A stretch of DNA of 58,797 nt from NCBI GenBank assembly GCA_031274995.1, contig JAISPJ010000102.1, forward strand, positions 1-58,797. Direction: 5' to 3'. A model generated the notes under the pieces. It ran no database searches. It worked only from the letters and a program-made list of their open reading frames with translations, and was not told the DNA's origin. Source of the stretch: Azoarcus sp. GTDB lineage: Bacteria; Pseudomonadota; Gammaproteobacteria; Burkholderiales; Rhodocyclaceae. The number at the start of each line of letters is the position of its first letter. Positions within the stretch are counted from its first letter, which is position 1. The translations under genes were made by a program, and so were the position numbers. This document shows positions 30,059-38,719 of this stretch, one piece after another.

Positions 30059-31015
30059 ATGACTACGGCGCTTGATTTCGCGTTTATCGTCGACCCCTTG
30101 GCCGACCTCAAGCCGTACAAGGATTCCAGCGTGGCAATGATGCGCGCTGCCGTTGCGAATGGGCATCATCCCTGGGCGGTCCGGCGCGAGGACATCGCTT
30201 GGCGCGAAGGCGTTGTTTCGGCGCGTGCCGTGCCGCTCGCCGTGTGCGCGGACGACTGCAACTGGTACACGGAAGGCAAACCGGAAACCTGCGCGCTTGC
30301 CGCGTTTGACGCCGTGTTGATGCGCCAGGACCCGCCTTTCGATTTTGAATACCTCACCGCAACATGGCTGCTCGAACGCGCCGCCACAGGTGGCGCAAAG
30401 GTATTCAACAACCCGCGTGCCGTGCGCGACCATTCCGAAAAACTGGCGATTACCGAATTTCCACAATTCATTCCCGCCACGCTGGTGGCCCGCGATCCGT
30501 ACCGCCTCCACGCTTTTATCGACGAAATCGGCGATGTTGTGCTCAAACCGCTCGACGGCATGGGCGGTAGCCAAGTTTTCCGCGTCACTTCCCAGGACCC
30601 CAACCGTAATGTGATCGTCGAAACCCTCACACAGCACGGCTCTCGCACGATCATGGCGCAGCGTTACCTGCCGGGTATCCGCGATGGCGACAAGCGCGTA
30701 CTCATCATCGGCGGCGAAGTCGTGCCCTATGCGCTGGCGCGCATTCCCCGCGAGGGAGAAACCCGTGCCAATCTTGCCGCCGGCGGGCGCGGCGTGGCGA
30801 TGCCGCTCTCCGGGCGTGAATGGGAAATCGCCCGTTTCCTGGCACCCGTCCTGTGGGCGCGCGGGTTGCTGATCGTCGGTCTGGATGTGATCGGCGGGCA
30901 CCTGACCGAAATCAATGTCACCAGCCCGACCTGCATGGTCGAGATCGGCGCACAGCAGGGATTTGATGTTGCAGGGCTTGTGATCGAAACACTGGAGCAT
31001 TTGTGCGCCCGATAG
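30059..31015 (+). CDS. gshB: Glutathione synthetase
   Basis: An ATP-grasp enzyme of 318 residues that joins glycine to gamma-glutamylcysteine. Motifs: FAFIVDPLADLKPYKDSSVAMM at the N-terminus, LMRQDPPFDFEYLTATWLLE, VVLKPLDGMGGSQVFRV (ATP-grasp lysine), and LTEINVTSPTCMVEI near the C-terminus. The stop overlaps the apbE start by 13 bases. Length and motifs are normal. Confidence 0.97.
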   Translation: MTTALDFAFIVDPLADLKPYKDSSVAMMRAAVANGHHPWAVRREDIAWREGVVSARAVPLAVCADDCNWYTEGKPETCALAAFDAVLMRQDPPFDFEYLTATWLLERAATGGAKVFNNPRAVRDHSEKLAITEFPQFIPATLVARDPYRLHAFIDEIGDVVLKPLDGMGGSQVFRVTSQDPNRNVIVETLTQHGSRTIMAQRYLPGIRDGDKRVLIIGGEVVPYALARIPREGETRANLAAGGRGVAMPLSGREWEIARFLAPVLWARGLLIVGLDVIGGHLTEINVTSPTCMVEIGAQQGFDVAGLVIETLEHLCAR

Positions 31016-32049
31016 GGTTCGTTTTCGTGCTCCTGGTTTGCTGTGGTGCATGGCTGCTCGACGGATGCGAGCGGGAGCGGGTTTTTCAGCGTGAAGGCTA
31101 CGTTTTCGGCACGCGGGTGGACGTGGCGCTCTACACGGACGACCCGGAGCTTGCCGACGCCGCGATAGCCGCCGTGTTGCGGGAATTCGACCGTTTGCAC
31201 GGCGCGTATCACGCCTGGGAGCCGTCGGAACTCTCCGTGCTCAATGAGGCGCTGGCACACGGGCAATCCCGTGAAGTGTCGCCCGAACTGGCTGCAATGC
31301 TGCGCGATGCGCAATCCTTGTCCGAAATCGGGGACGGCCTTTTCGATCCCGCAATCGGCGCCTTGGTCGAACTGTGGGGCTTTCACGCCGACACCTTCGA
31401 GCCGATGTTGCCCGACCCGGTGGCACTTGCCGCATTCAAAGCCGCACGGCCACGGATGGGCGACCTCGTGATCGAGGGCGTGCGCATCTCCAGCCGCAAT
31501 CCGGCGGTGAGGATCGACCTTGGCGGCTATGCCAAGGGCTACGCGCTGGATCGCGCCGCGACCATCCTGCTTGAGCGGGGCATCCGAAATGCGCTCATCA
31601 ACGTCGGCGGCAATATCATGGCCTTGGGAAGCAAGGGCGGCCAACCCTGGCGGGTCGGCATCCAGCATCCACGCCGATCCGGGGTCATGGCGACGATGCC
31701 GCTCTACGATGGCGAAGCCATCGGCACTTCAGGCGACTACCAGCGTTATTTCGAGCTAAACGGCGTGCGCTACGCCCACATCCTCGACCCGCGCACCTTT
31801 GAGCCTGCGCAGGGTACGCAGGCATTGACCGTGCTGGTGACACCCCGCCCGCATGCCGGGGTTCTGTCGGACGTGGCGAGCAAGCCTGCTTATCTGGCGG
31901 GAGATGCCGATGCCTGGCGCGAACAGGCGCGTCATTTCGGAATCGAGCACGTGTTCCGGGTCGCTGCCGACGGGCAGGTAGAGGCAACCCGCGCATTACG
32001 GGCGCGATTGGAATTTCCCGAGCCGGTTGAGGTGTGCGTGGTCAATTGA
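31003..32049 (+). CDS. apbE: FAD:protein FMN transferase, lipoprotein
   Basis: A protein of 348 residues. The N-terminus FVFVLLVCCGAWLLDGC is a signal peptide with lipobox-like LLDGC (Cys22), so it is probably anchored in the membrane facing the periplasm. Catalytic-domain signatures: IDLGGYAKGYALDRA, ALINVGGNIMALGSKGG, GEAIGTSGDYQRYF and YAHILDPRTFEPA. ApbE transfers FMN from FAD to Thr/Ser of exported redox proteins such as RnfG or NqrC. It is the last gene of the cluster; the NusG-II and Gx genes upstream fit this job. No flavinylation target is in the window. Confidence 0.94.
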   Translation: MRPIGFVFVLLVCCGAWLLDGCERERVFQREGYVFGTRVDVALYTDDPELADAAIAAVLREFDRLHGAYHAWEPSELSVLNEALAHGQSREVSPELAAMLRDAQSLSEIGDGLFDPAIGALVELWGFHADTFEPMLPDPVALAAFKAARPRMGDLVIEGVRISSRNPAVRIDLGGYAKGYALDRAATILLERGIRNALINVGGNIMALGSKGGQPWRVGIQHPRRSGVMATMPLYDGEAIGTSGDYQRYFELNGVRYAHILDPRTFEPAQGTQALTVLVTPRPHAGVLSDVASKPAYLAGDADAWREQARHFGIEHVFRVAADGQVEATRALRARLEFPEPVEVCVVN

Positions 32050-32162
32050 ACCGCCAAGTATTACGCCCTTGATACCTATTAGGGAGAGCGGTTTTTATTT
32101 GATCCTGTACAGCATGGAACGAAGAGAATTTTTATCAGGTGCATTGCAATTTGGACAAGAAT

Positions 32163-33701
32163 CTATTGACGGTAAGCCTTCGATACCGTCGATGGTTCCC
32201 GTTGAGACTCCTGCCTTTTGGCCAGTGCTTCGGTCAGCCAGCCGTCGAAAGGCTTTGAATCCCCAATTTGTTTGGTGGCTTGTTTGTAAACGCGCTCAAG
32301 GTTGCCCCTGAATTTCTGTGTCTGCGGATACGCATCGCCGAATTCGGCGTAGTAAATCCGGTAAGCCTGGAGATAGCCGGAAAGGGCTTTGTCGTATTGT
32401 TTCCGATTCAGGTACGCTGTGGCGACGTTGCCATAGGATATCCCCGTGACGGGATGTTCCTTGCCAAAGACCTTCTCATTGAGCGTCATGGCTTTTCTGG
32501 CCCATTCCTCCGCTTTGTCGTAGTTATGTATTTTGGAATATACCCAAGCCATGTTGGTATAGGCGATGCCGGTATGGGGGCTGTTCTCGTCGGCCGATTT
32601 TTCAAAAATCACGACGGCTTTATGTAAATCTTCCAAGGCGCTCTTGTTATCGCCCGATTTGCCTTCGGCTACACCGATATTGCTGTATGTCACCGCTGTG
32701 GAGTAATGTCCTTTGCCAAGAACTTTCTCCTGATCCTCCAGGGCTTTTTTGTACCAGATGAGCGCCTGTTTGTGATCGCCTTTTTTGCTGTACACACCGG
32801 CGATATCGCTACGGATTGCTGTGGTGGCCGGGTGTTGTTTCCCCAGCCTTTTCTCTTCAATTGCCAATGCATGCTTGTATGATTTCAATGCGTTTTCGTA
32901 ATCGCCCTGTCCTAAATATTTGGAACCGGTGTCGTGGTGGATGGACGCCGTTTCTGCATCCTCGGTGCTCGTTGCCCTGTCACGGACCACTACGGCTTTT
33001 TGCTGCCACTCCCGTGCTTTTTCTTTTTCATCCAAAAGCTGGTACATCGTGGCGATTCTGTCGTAGATTGCCGCCACCGAGGGATGGTCCGCTCCCAGTG
33101 CCTTCTCACGGGTCGCCAGCGCCCTGCCATACCAGTCCAGCGCGACCCGGTAATTGCCCCGGCTCTCGTGGATGGAGGCAATATCCCCGCAAGTTTCGGC
33201 CATCTCCGGGCTTTCCGCGCCCAGGACGCTTTCACGAATCGCAAGTGCTTTTTGATGCCAGACCAGCGCCTTTTCGTGATCGCCAAGGCGGTAAAGCGCG
33301 AAACCCAGGTTCCTGTAGACTTCGGCGCTATCGGGGCTGTTGCTGCCCAATTCTTTTTCGGCAATATCAGCGGCCTGTGCCAGGAAGCCGGCGGCCTCCG
33401 CATACTTTCCCATATTGATGTACACAATACCGATTTCATTCATGTAGCGAGCGGTGTCCCAGTGTCGTTCACCATTGACCGCAATGGAACTTAAAAGCGC
33501 CTTTTTATAGTGATTCAGGGCTTCGGGGTAACGATGCTGGTCGGCATACTCTTTCGCTACCTTCGTTTCGTTGGCGATTTCATCGGTCGCGGCGAAGTTG
33601 ATGGCATCGCCATGGGCGTTTAAGCCGACCCCACCCAAAACAGTTGCCAGCGCAAGCGCCGCCAGAGTACGCAAATGCAGTGATGACTTGATGATGGACA
33701 T
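32163..33701 (-). CDS. Exported kinesin-light-chain-type TPR protein
   Basis: A protein of 512 residues from ATG 33701 (a GTG four codons earlier is possible). Residues about 1-30 look like a signal peptide (LRTLAALALATVLGGVGLNAHG). The rest is about nine tandem 42-residue TPR units of the kinesin-light-chain class, with repeated elements such as ALxIRExxLGxxHPxxA: AIRESVLGAESPEMAET, ATREKALGADHPSVAAI, AIEEKRLGKQHPATTAI, LNEKVFGKEHPVTGIS. Such arrays bind protein partners. No enzymatic domain is present. It follows the EI24-like gene on the same strand. Confidence 0.85.
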   Translation of the reverse strand: MSIIKSSLHLRTLAALALATVLGGVGLNAHGDAINFAATDEIANETKVAKEYADQHRYPEALNHYKKALLSSIAVNGERHWDTARYMNEIGIVYINMGKYAEAAGFLAQAADIAEKELGSNSPDSAEVYRNLGFALYRLGDHEKALVWHQKALAIRESVLGAESPEMAETCGDIASIHESRGNYRVALDWYGRALATREKALGADHPSVAAIYDRIATMYQLLDEKEKAREWQQKAVVVRDRATSTEDAETASIHHDTGSKYLGQGDYENALKSYKHALAIEEKRLGKQHPATTAIRSDIAGVYSKKGDHKQALIWYKKALEDQEKVLGKGHYSTAVTYSNIGVAEGKSGDNKSALEDLHKAVVIFEKSADENSPHTGIAYTNMAWVYSKIHNYDKAEEWARKAMTLNEKVFGKEHPVTGISYGNVATAYLNRKQYDKALSGYLQAYRIYYAEFGDAYPQTQKFRGNLERVYKQATKQIGDSKPFDGWLTEALAKRQESQREPSTVSKAYRQ

Positions 33702-33746
33702 GGTACGGGCCACTCTCAGTTTTTAACTTTCCTCATGATCCGGTCA

Positions 33747-34544
33747 TTATTGTATTGCGCACTGACAGCCTGCATCCCCTGAAGCGCCGCCGGGTTCGGG
33801 ACCCGTGATGCTGACCCCGCGCTCACTGCGGTCACAGCGCAGGGCTTCGAGCATGAAATGGACAAAAACCAGACCGGAGAGTGCCGGGGCGACGATGTTG
33901 ACAATCGGCACGTAAGCCAGCAGGGTTGTTCCGCCACCCAGCAGCAGCATTTTAGGGCGGAGTTCTTGGCGCAGGCGGGCGAATTCGTCACGGTCGGCAT
34001 GGCGCATCAGGGCGTCGTAACCGAAGATGCGCTGGCTGAGCCAGCCCGTCGCCAGCACCGGCGCGACCAGCGCCACGCCAGGAATCAGCCATAGCGGCAA
34101 TGAGGCTGCCAGCATCAGCACGAACCACATCAGGGCCACCAGGGTATTGCCAATGCTGCCCATGTTCGAGCCACCGTGGCGCTGTTCGAGATCGGTGTAG
34201 TCGTACCGGGCGACGTGATCGAGCATCATCGGCAGAGCCACCGTGGCGACGAGCACCGCAGAGGTGACATAAATGAGGGGTACGAACGCAAGCACTACGA
34301 GCAGCTTGACCATGAACAGCACGATGCCTGCTGCCAGCGCGGATGTGCTGATCTGGTCGCCGACCCAACCAACCCCCTGAATGGCTTCCATGACAGTATC
34401 GACCGCCTTTGCTCCGAAGAACAACGCCACAACGATCCATAACAGTGCCGAAACAATGGCCGGCCAGACGAGGTGCCTGAAGACGCCCGGCCGCACAAGG
34501 CTGCGCATTGAACGTCCAAGCGCAACGAACAGGTCCCGCATCAT
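33747..34544 (-). CDS. EI24/CysZ-like integral membrane protein
   Basis: A protein of 265 residues with about five to six hydrophobic segments: 25-47, 66-90, 96-112, 140-165 and 205-232. The start LVALGRSMRSLVRPGVFRHLVWPAI and the segment GYDALMRHADRDEF before LLLGGGTTLLAYVPIVNIVAPALSG fit PF07264 (EI24/CysZ). CysZ relatives move sulfate; betaproteobacterial EI24 proteins have no proven substrate. It begins nine bases after the ffh stop, so it is probably in one operon with ffh. Confidence 0.82.
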   Translation of the reverse strand: MMRDLFVALGRSMRSLVRPGVFRHLVWPAIVSALLWIVVALFFGAKAVDTVMEAIQGVGWVGDQISTSALAAGIVLFMVKLLVVLAFVPLIYVTSAVLVATVALPMMLDHVARYDYTDLEQRHGGSNMGSIGNTLVALMWFVLMLAASLPLWLIPGVALVAPVLATGWLSQRIFGYDALMRHADRDEFARLRQELRPKMLLLGGGTTLLAYVPIVNIVAPALSGLVFVHFMLEALRCDRSERGVSITGPEPGGASGDAGCQCAIQ

Positions 34545-34552
34545 CCCTCCCC

Positions 34553-35923
34553 TTACCCTTGCCGCAGGCCGGGAACGCCGGACATCATGCCTTTCATGGC
34601 CCTCATCATTTTGCCGATACCGCCTTTGGAGAATTGCTTCATGACTTTCTGCGTCTGCTCGAACTGGTTGAGCAGGCGGTTGACTTCCTGGACGCTCACG
34701 CCCGCTCCTGCGGCAACCCGGCGTTTGCGGCTGGCCTTGAGAAGCTCGGGCCGGGTACGTTCGAGCGGGGTCATGGAGTTGATGATGCCTTCGACGCGCG
34801 CAATGGCTTTCTCTTCGGCACCGCCCTGCAATTTTCCGGCAGCCTGTGCAAACTGCGCCGGAAGTTTGTCGAGGAGCGAAGAAATGCCGCCCATGTTGCG
34901 CATCTGTCCGATCTGCGCTTTGAAGTCGTTGAGATCGAACCCTTTGCCGCTCTTGAGTTTGTGCGCGAGTTCGGCGGCCTTTTCCTCGTCGACGCGGCGG
35001 CGGGCATCTTCGACCAGCCCGAGAATGTCGCCCATGCCGAGGATGCGGCTTGCCATGCGGTCAGGATGGAAAGGTTCGAGGCCGGAGAGTTTTTCGCCGA
35101 CACCGGCGAATTTCAGTGGTTTGCCGGTGATGTGGCGCACGGATAGCGCCGCGCCGCCGCGCGCGTCGCCGTCGAGCTTGGTCAATACCACGCCAGTGAG
35201 CGGCAGTGCCTCGTTGAATGCGCGGGCGGTGTTGACCGCATCCTGCCCAAGCATGGCGTCGACGACAAACAGGGTTTCTATCGGATCGAGCGCCGTGTGC
35301 AGGGCACGGATTTCGTCCATCATCACTGCGTCGACCGCCAGCCGTCCGGCGGTATCGACGAGCAACACTTCGTGGTGATGCTTGCGTGCGAAATCCAGCG
35401 CGGCAAGCGCGATGTCGACAGGTTTCTGTCCGGCCTGCGAGGGAAAAAAATCGACTCCGGCCTGCTTGGCCACGGTCCTGAGCTGTTCGATGGCCGCCGG
35501 GCGGTAAACGTCGGCGGAAACGGTCAGCACTTTTTTCTTCTGCTCTTCGCGCAGCAGAAGGGCGAGTTTACCGACGGTAGTGGTCTTGCCCGCACCCTGC
35601 AAGCCGGCCATCAGCACGACCGCCGGGGGCTGCGTCGCCAGATTCAGCCCTTGATGGATGCCTCCCATGAGTGCGCATAGTTCGTCATGCACCACGCCGA
35701 CGAGCGCCTGTCCTGGCGTGAGCGATCCGACGACTTCCTGCCCGACCGCCTTTTCCTTGACTCTGGAGATGAATTCTTTGACCACCGGCAAGGCAACATC
35801 GGCTTCGAGCAGGGCCATGCGCACTTCACGCATTGCCTCCTGGATGTTGTTTTCGGCGAGGCGGACCTGGCCGCGCAGAGTTTTGACAACTTTCGAGAGG
35901 CGTTGGGTAAGATTGTCGAGCAT
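34553..35923 (-). CDS. ffh: Signal recognition particle protein Ffh
   Basis: A protein of 456 residues, the SRP54 homologue that with 4.5S RNA targets inner-membrane proteins. N domain at 1-90; G domain with GLQGAGKTTTVGKLA (about 103-117), DTAGRLAVD, TKLDGDARGG and GVGEKLSGLEPFHPDR; M domain from about 325 with Met-rich helices (IGQMRNMGGIS, MTPLER, MMRAMKGMMSG). Start ATG at 35923. It is divergent from the CcsA-like gene across 92 bases. Confidence 0.97.
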   Translation of the reverse strand: MLDNLTQRLSKVVKTLRGQVRLAENNIQEAMREVRMALLEADVALPVVKEFISRVKEKAVGQEVVGSLTPGQALVGVVHDELCALMGGIHQGLNLATQPPAVVLMAGLQGAGKTTTVGKLALLLREEQKKKVLTVSADVYRPAAIEQLRTVAKQAGVDFFPSQAGQKPVDIALAALDFARKHHHEVLLVDTAGRLAVDAVMMDEIRALHTALDPIETLFVVDAMLGQDAVNTARAFNEALPLTGVVLTKLDGDARGGAALSVRHITGKPLKFAGVGEKLSGLEPFHPDRMASRILGMGDILGLVEDARRRVDEEKAAELAHKLKSGKGFDLNDFKAQIGQMRNMGGISSLLDKLPAQFAQAAGKLQGGAEEKAIARVEGIINSMTPLERTRPELLKASRKRRVAAGAGVSVQEVNRLLNQFEQTQKVMKQFSKGGIGKMMRAMKGMMSGVPGLRQG

Positions 35924-36015
35924 ATGGACTCCACAGATCCCGCCCGGGCAGAAATTTGCCTGAAAATGGAGGGATTGGGGGGATTGGGGTAACTGGGGTA
36001 AACTAGGCTGTTCTT

Positions 36016-36855
36016 ATGTGGCCGATTCTACTGCATCTTCATCTCATTCCCGCCGCGCTTTATGCCGTGCTTGGGCTTTATTTCTGGCGTGCGCGCTCGG
36101 CCAGCCCTGCCGCATCGTGTGATCTGATCCCCGGCATGGCGCGTTTCGAGCGTGTGCTGCTCGTTCTTGCTCTTCTCGCGCACGGATTCGCGCTGTCTGA
36201 AGCCATTTTTCCTGGGGGCGAGATGCGTTTCGGCTTCAGTATCGCGCTCTCGCTCGCTGTGTGGCTGGCGATCTGTTTTTACTGGGTGGAGACGCTGTAC
36301 AACCGACTCGACGGCCTGCGCGCCATTGTGCTGCCCGCTGGCGTGCTGGTGTGCGTGCTGGCGGTATTTTTCCCTGCTACTCACACGCTTTCTGACAGCA
36401 GCATCGCCTCGCCGGTTTTCCGCGCCCATTTCATCATCGCCATGCTGGCATACAGCCTGTTCATGCTCGCCGCCCTGCACGCGATGTTGATGGCGATGGC
36501 TACAAAACAATTACACCACGCCCGTCTCTCACGGGCGTTGGCAAGCCTGCCGCCACTGCTGACGATGGAAGCATTGCTTTTCCGGCTGATCGGCGTTGCC
36601 TTCGTGCTGCTCACGCTGACCCTGCTGACAGGGATCGTATTTACGGAAACCCTTTTCGGGACAGCTTTCCGGTTCGATCACAAGAGCGTCTTCGCCACGA
36701 TTTCGTGGTTCCTGTTCGGCATTCTTCTGGTTGGCCGTCATTTCCGTGGCTGGCGGGGCCGCGTCGCTCTGCGCTGGACGCTGGCCGGGTTCATCACCCT
36801 GATGCTGGCCTACATCGGTAGCAGGTTCGTGATAGAAGTCCTGCTGCACAGATAA
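36016..36855 (+). CDS. CcsA/HemX-like cytochrome c assembly membrane protein (YpjD type)
   Basis: A protein of 279 residues with about eight membrane segments. The family marks are a conserved His early in a helix (LLLAHGFALSEAI-like LALLAHGFALS), HFIIAMLAYSLFMLAALHAML, and the distal GIVFTETLFGTAFRFDHKSVFATISWFLFG with conserved His. It lacks the WAWG-like tryptophan-rich loop of true CcsA, so it belongs to the YpjD/HemX-like group often found beside ffh. The function is unproven. The 50 bases upstream contain G-rich near-repeats (GGGGATTGGGG). Confidence 0.85.
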   Translation: MWPILLHLHLIPAALYAVLGLYFWRARSASPAASCDLIPGMARFERVLLVLALLAHGFALSEAIFPGGEMRFGFSIALSLAVWLAICFYWVETLYNRLDGLRAIVLPAGVLVCVLAVFFPATHTLSDSSIASPVFRAHFIIAMLAYSLFMLAALHAMLMAMATKQLHHARLSRALASLPPLLTMEALLFRLIGVAFVLLTLTLLTGIVFTETLFGTAFRFDHKSVFATISWFLFGILLVGRHFRGWRGRVALRWTLAGFITLMLAYIGSRFVIEVLLHR

Positions 36856-36962
36856 GGCTTGGCGGTACGGTTAACGAACTGCGTTGCGGTGCGCAAATTA
36901 CGCTTTACTGCCGGTATTACGCAGTCAGGCAGCAGAATGACATTCAACTAAAAGAGCGGGGA

Positions 36963-38678
36963 ATGGCAGCCAATCCACAAACTGCGTTGAGCGGGCTCGC
37001 CCGGGCACTGATCCAGAAAGAGCGTTTATCCGAAGCAGATGCCATCGCGTGCAGTGCCGGCGACGGAACGGCAAACGCCTTCCTGCACGAAGTTACGCAA
37101 CGCAAGTTGTTGAGTTCCCGTAACGTTGCCCAATTCGCTTCTGAAATTTTCGGTTATCCCCTGCTCGACATTGCCACAGTTAATCTGGACTTTCTGCCAA
37201 GCAAGATCGTCGATGCCAATCTGGTACGCAAACACCAGGTCATTGCCCTGTCGCAGCGTGCCAGCCCGAACCGCCTGGTTCTGGGTGTCGCTGATCCGTC
37301 GAACATGCGGGTATTCGATGAAATCCGCTTCCAGACGGGCATGCAGCTTGAAATAGTCATCGTCGAGGTCGATAAACTCGCCAAATTCGTCGAACGACTG
37401 GGATCTTCCGCCAAGGAAACGCTGGAGAGACTCAGTCTCGGGGATGAATTGGGCACCCCGGATGTCGCACTCGAAGCCGAATCTGAAGATTCGGCTGTCG
37501 CTTCAGATGTTGACGATGCTCCGATCGTCAAATTCATACAGAAGGTGCTGCTCGACGCGATCAATGAAGGGGCCTCCGACATTCATTTCGAGCCTTACGA
37601 AAAGTTCTACCGAATTCGCGTCCGAACCGATGGCATATTGCATGAAATCGCGCAACCGCCCTTGGTTTTGAAGGAAAAAATCGCCGCCCGGATCAAGGTC
37701 ATCTCGCGGCTGGACATTTCCGAAAAACGGATTCCGCAGGATGGCCGGACAAAACTCGTCCTGTCCAAGAGCAAGTCCATCGACTTCCGGGTTTCCACGC
37801 TGCCGACGCTGCACGGCGAGAAAATCGTCATGCGCATACTGGATTCAGGTTCGGCCATGCTGGGCATCGAGGCGCTCGGCTATGAGCCGGATCAGAAACA
37901 GGCGTTGCTTGAAGCCGTCGAGCGGCCTTATGGCATGGTTCTCGTCACGGGGCCGACAGGCTCGGGCAAAACGGTTTCGCTCTATACCTGCCTCAACATC
38001 CTCAACAAGCCGGGAACCAATATCTCGACCGCCGAAGACCCGGCGGAAATCAACCTCCCCGGGATCAACCAGGTCAACGTCAACGAAAAAGCCGGGCTGA
38101 CCTTTGCCTCGTCACTGCGCGCGTTTCTGCGACAAGACCCGGATATCATCATGGTCGGCGAAATCCGCGACCTGGAAACCGCCGAAATATCGGTCAAGGC
38201 GGCCCAGACCGGACACTTGGTGCTCTCCACCCTGCACACGAATGATGCGCCGACCACGCTTGAACGGCTGAAAAACATGGGAGTCGCGCCGTTCAACATC
38301 GCCTCGTCGGTCATCATGATTACGGCGCAACGCTTGGCGCGCCGCCTGTGCTCATGCAAAAAGCCGGTCAATATTCCCATCGAATCGCTGTTGCAGGCGG
38401 GTTTTCGCGCCGAGGAACTCGATGGCAGTTGGCAACCTTACGGACCGGGAGGATGCGACCGTTGCAAGGGAAGCGGCTACAAGGGCCGGGTCGGCATCTA
38501 CCAGGTCATGCCGATCAGTGAAGAGATTGCCCATATCATCATGACCGGCGGCAACTCGATGGACATCGCCGCCCAGGCTGAAGCGGAGGGGGTCAGCGAC
38601 TTGCGCCACTCAGGACTGCTCAAGGTTCAGCAGGGGGTCACTTCTCTCGAAGAAGTTCTGGCTGCGACAAACGAATAA
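36963..38678 (+). CDS. pilB: Type IV pilus assembly ATPase PilB
   Basis: A protein of 571 residues, the extension motor of type IVa pili. It has the N-terminal GSPII_E domain (about 40-150), then the ATPase: Walker A GPTGSGKTVSLY at about 323-334, Asp box IEDPAE-like AEDPAEINLPGINQ, Walker B RQDPDIIMVGEIRDLETAE, and His box LSTLHTNDAPTTLER. The zinc-binding cysteines CSCKK and CDRCKGSGYKGR lie near the C-terminus. Start ATG 36963 preceded by AAGAGCGGGGA. A 107-base gap without obvious feature lies upstream. Confidence 0.97.
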   Translation: MAANPQTALSGLARALIQKERLSEADAIACSAGDGTANAFLHEVTQRKLLSSRNVAQFASEIFGYPLLDIATVNLDFLPSKIVDANLVRKHQVIALSQRASPNRLVLGVADPSNMRVFDEIRFQTGMQLEIVIVEVDKLAKFVERLGSSAKETLERLSLGDELGTPDVALEAESEDSAVASDVDDAPIVKFIQKVLLDAINEGASDIHFEPYEKFYRIRVRTDGILHEIAQPPLVLKEKIAARIKVISRLDISEKRIPQDGRTKLVLSKSKSIDFRVSTLPTLHGEKIVMRILDSGSAMLGIEALGYEPDQKQALLEAVERPYGMVLVTGPTGSGKTVSLYTCLNILNKPGTNISTAEDPAEINLPGINQVNVNEKAGLTFASSLRAFLRQDPDIIMVGEIRDLETAEISVKAAQTGHLVLSTLHTNDAPTTLERLKNMGVAPFNIASSVIMITAQRLARRLCSCKKPVNIPIESLLQAGFRAEELDGSWQPYGPGGCDRCKGSGYKGRVGIYQVMPISEEIAHIIMTGGNSMDIAAQAEAEGVSDLRHSGLLKVQQGVTSLEEVLAATNE

Positions 38679-38719
38679 CCGATGCAGGGCATACAAAATA
38701 CGCACGGGGAATTTTAGTC

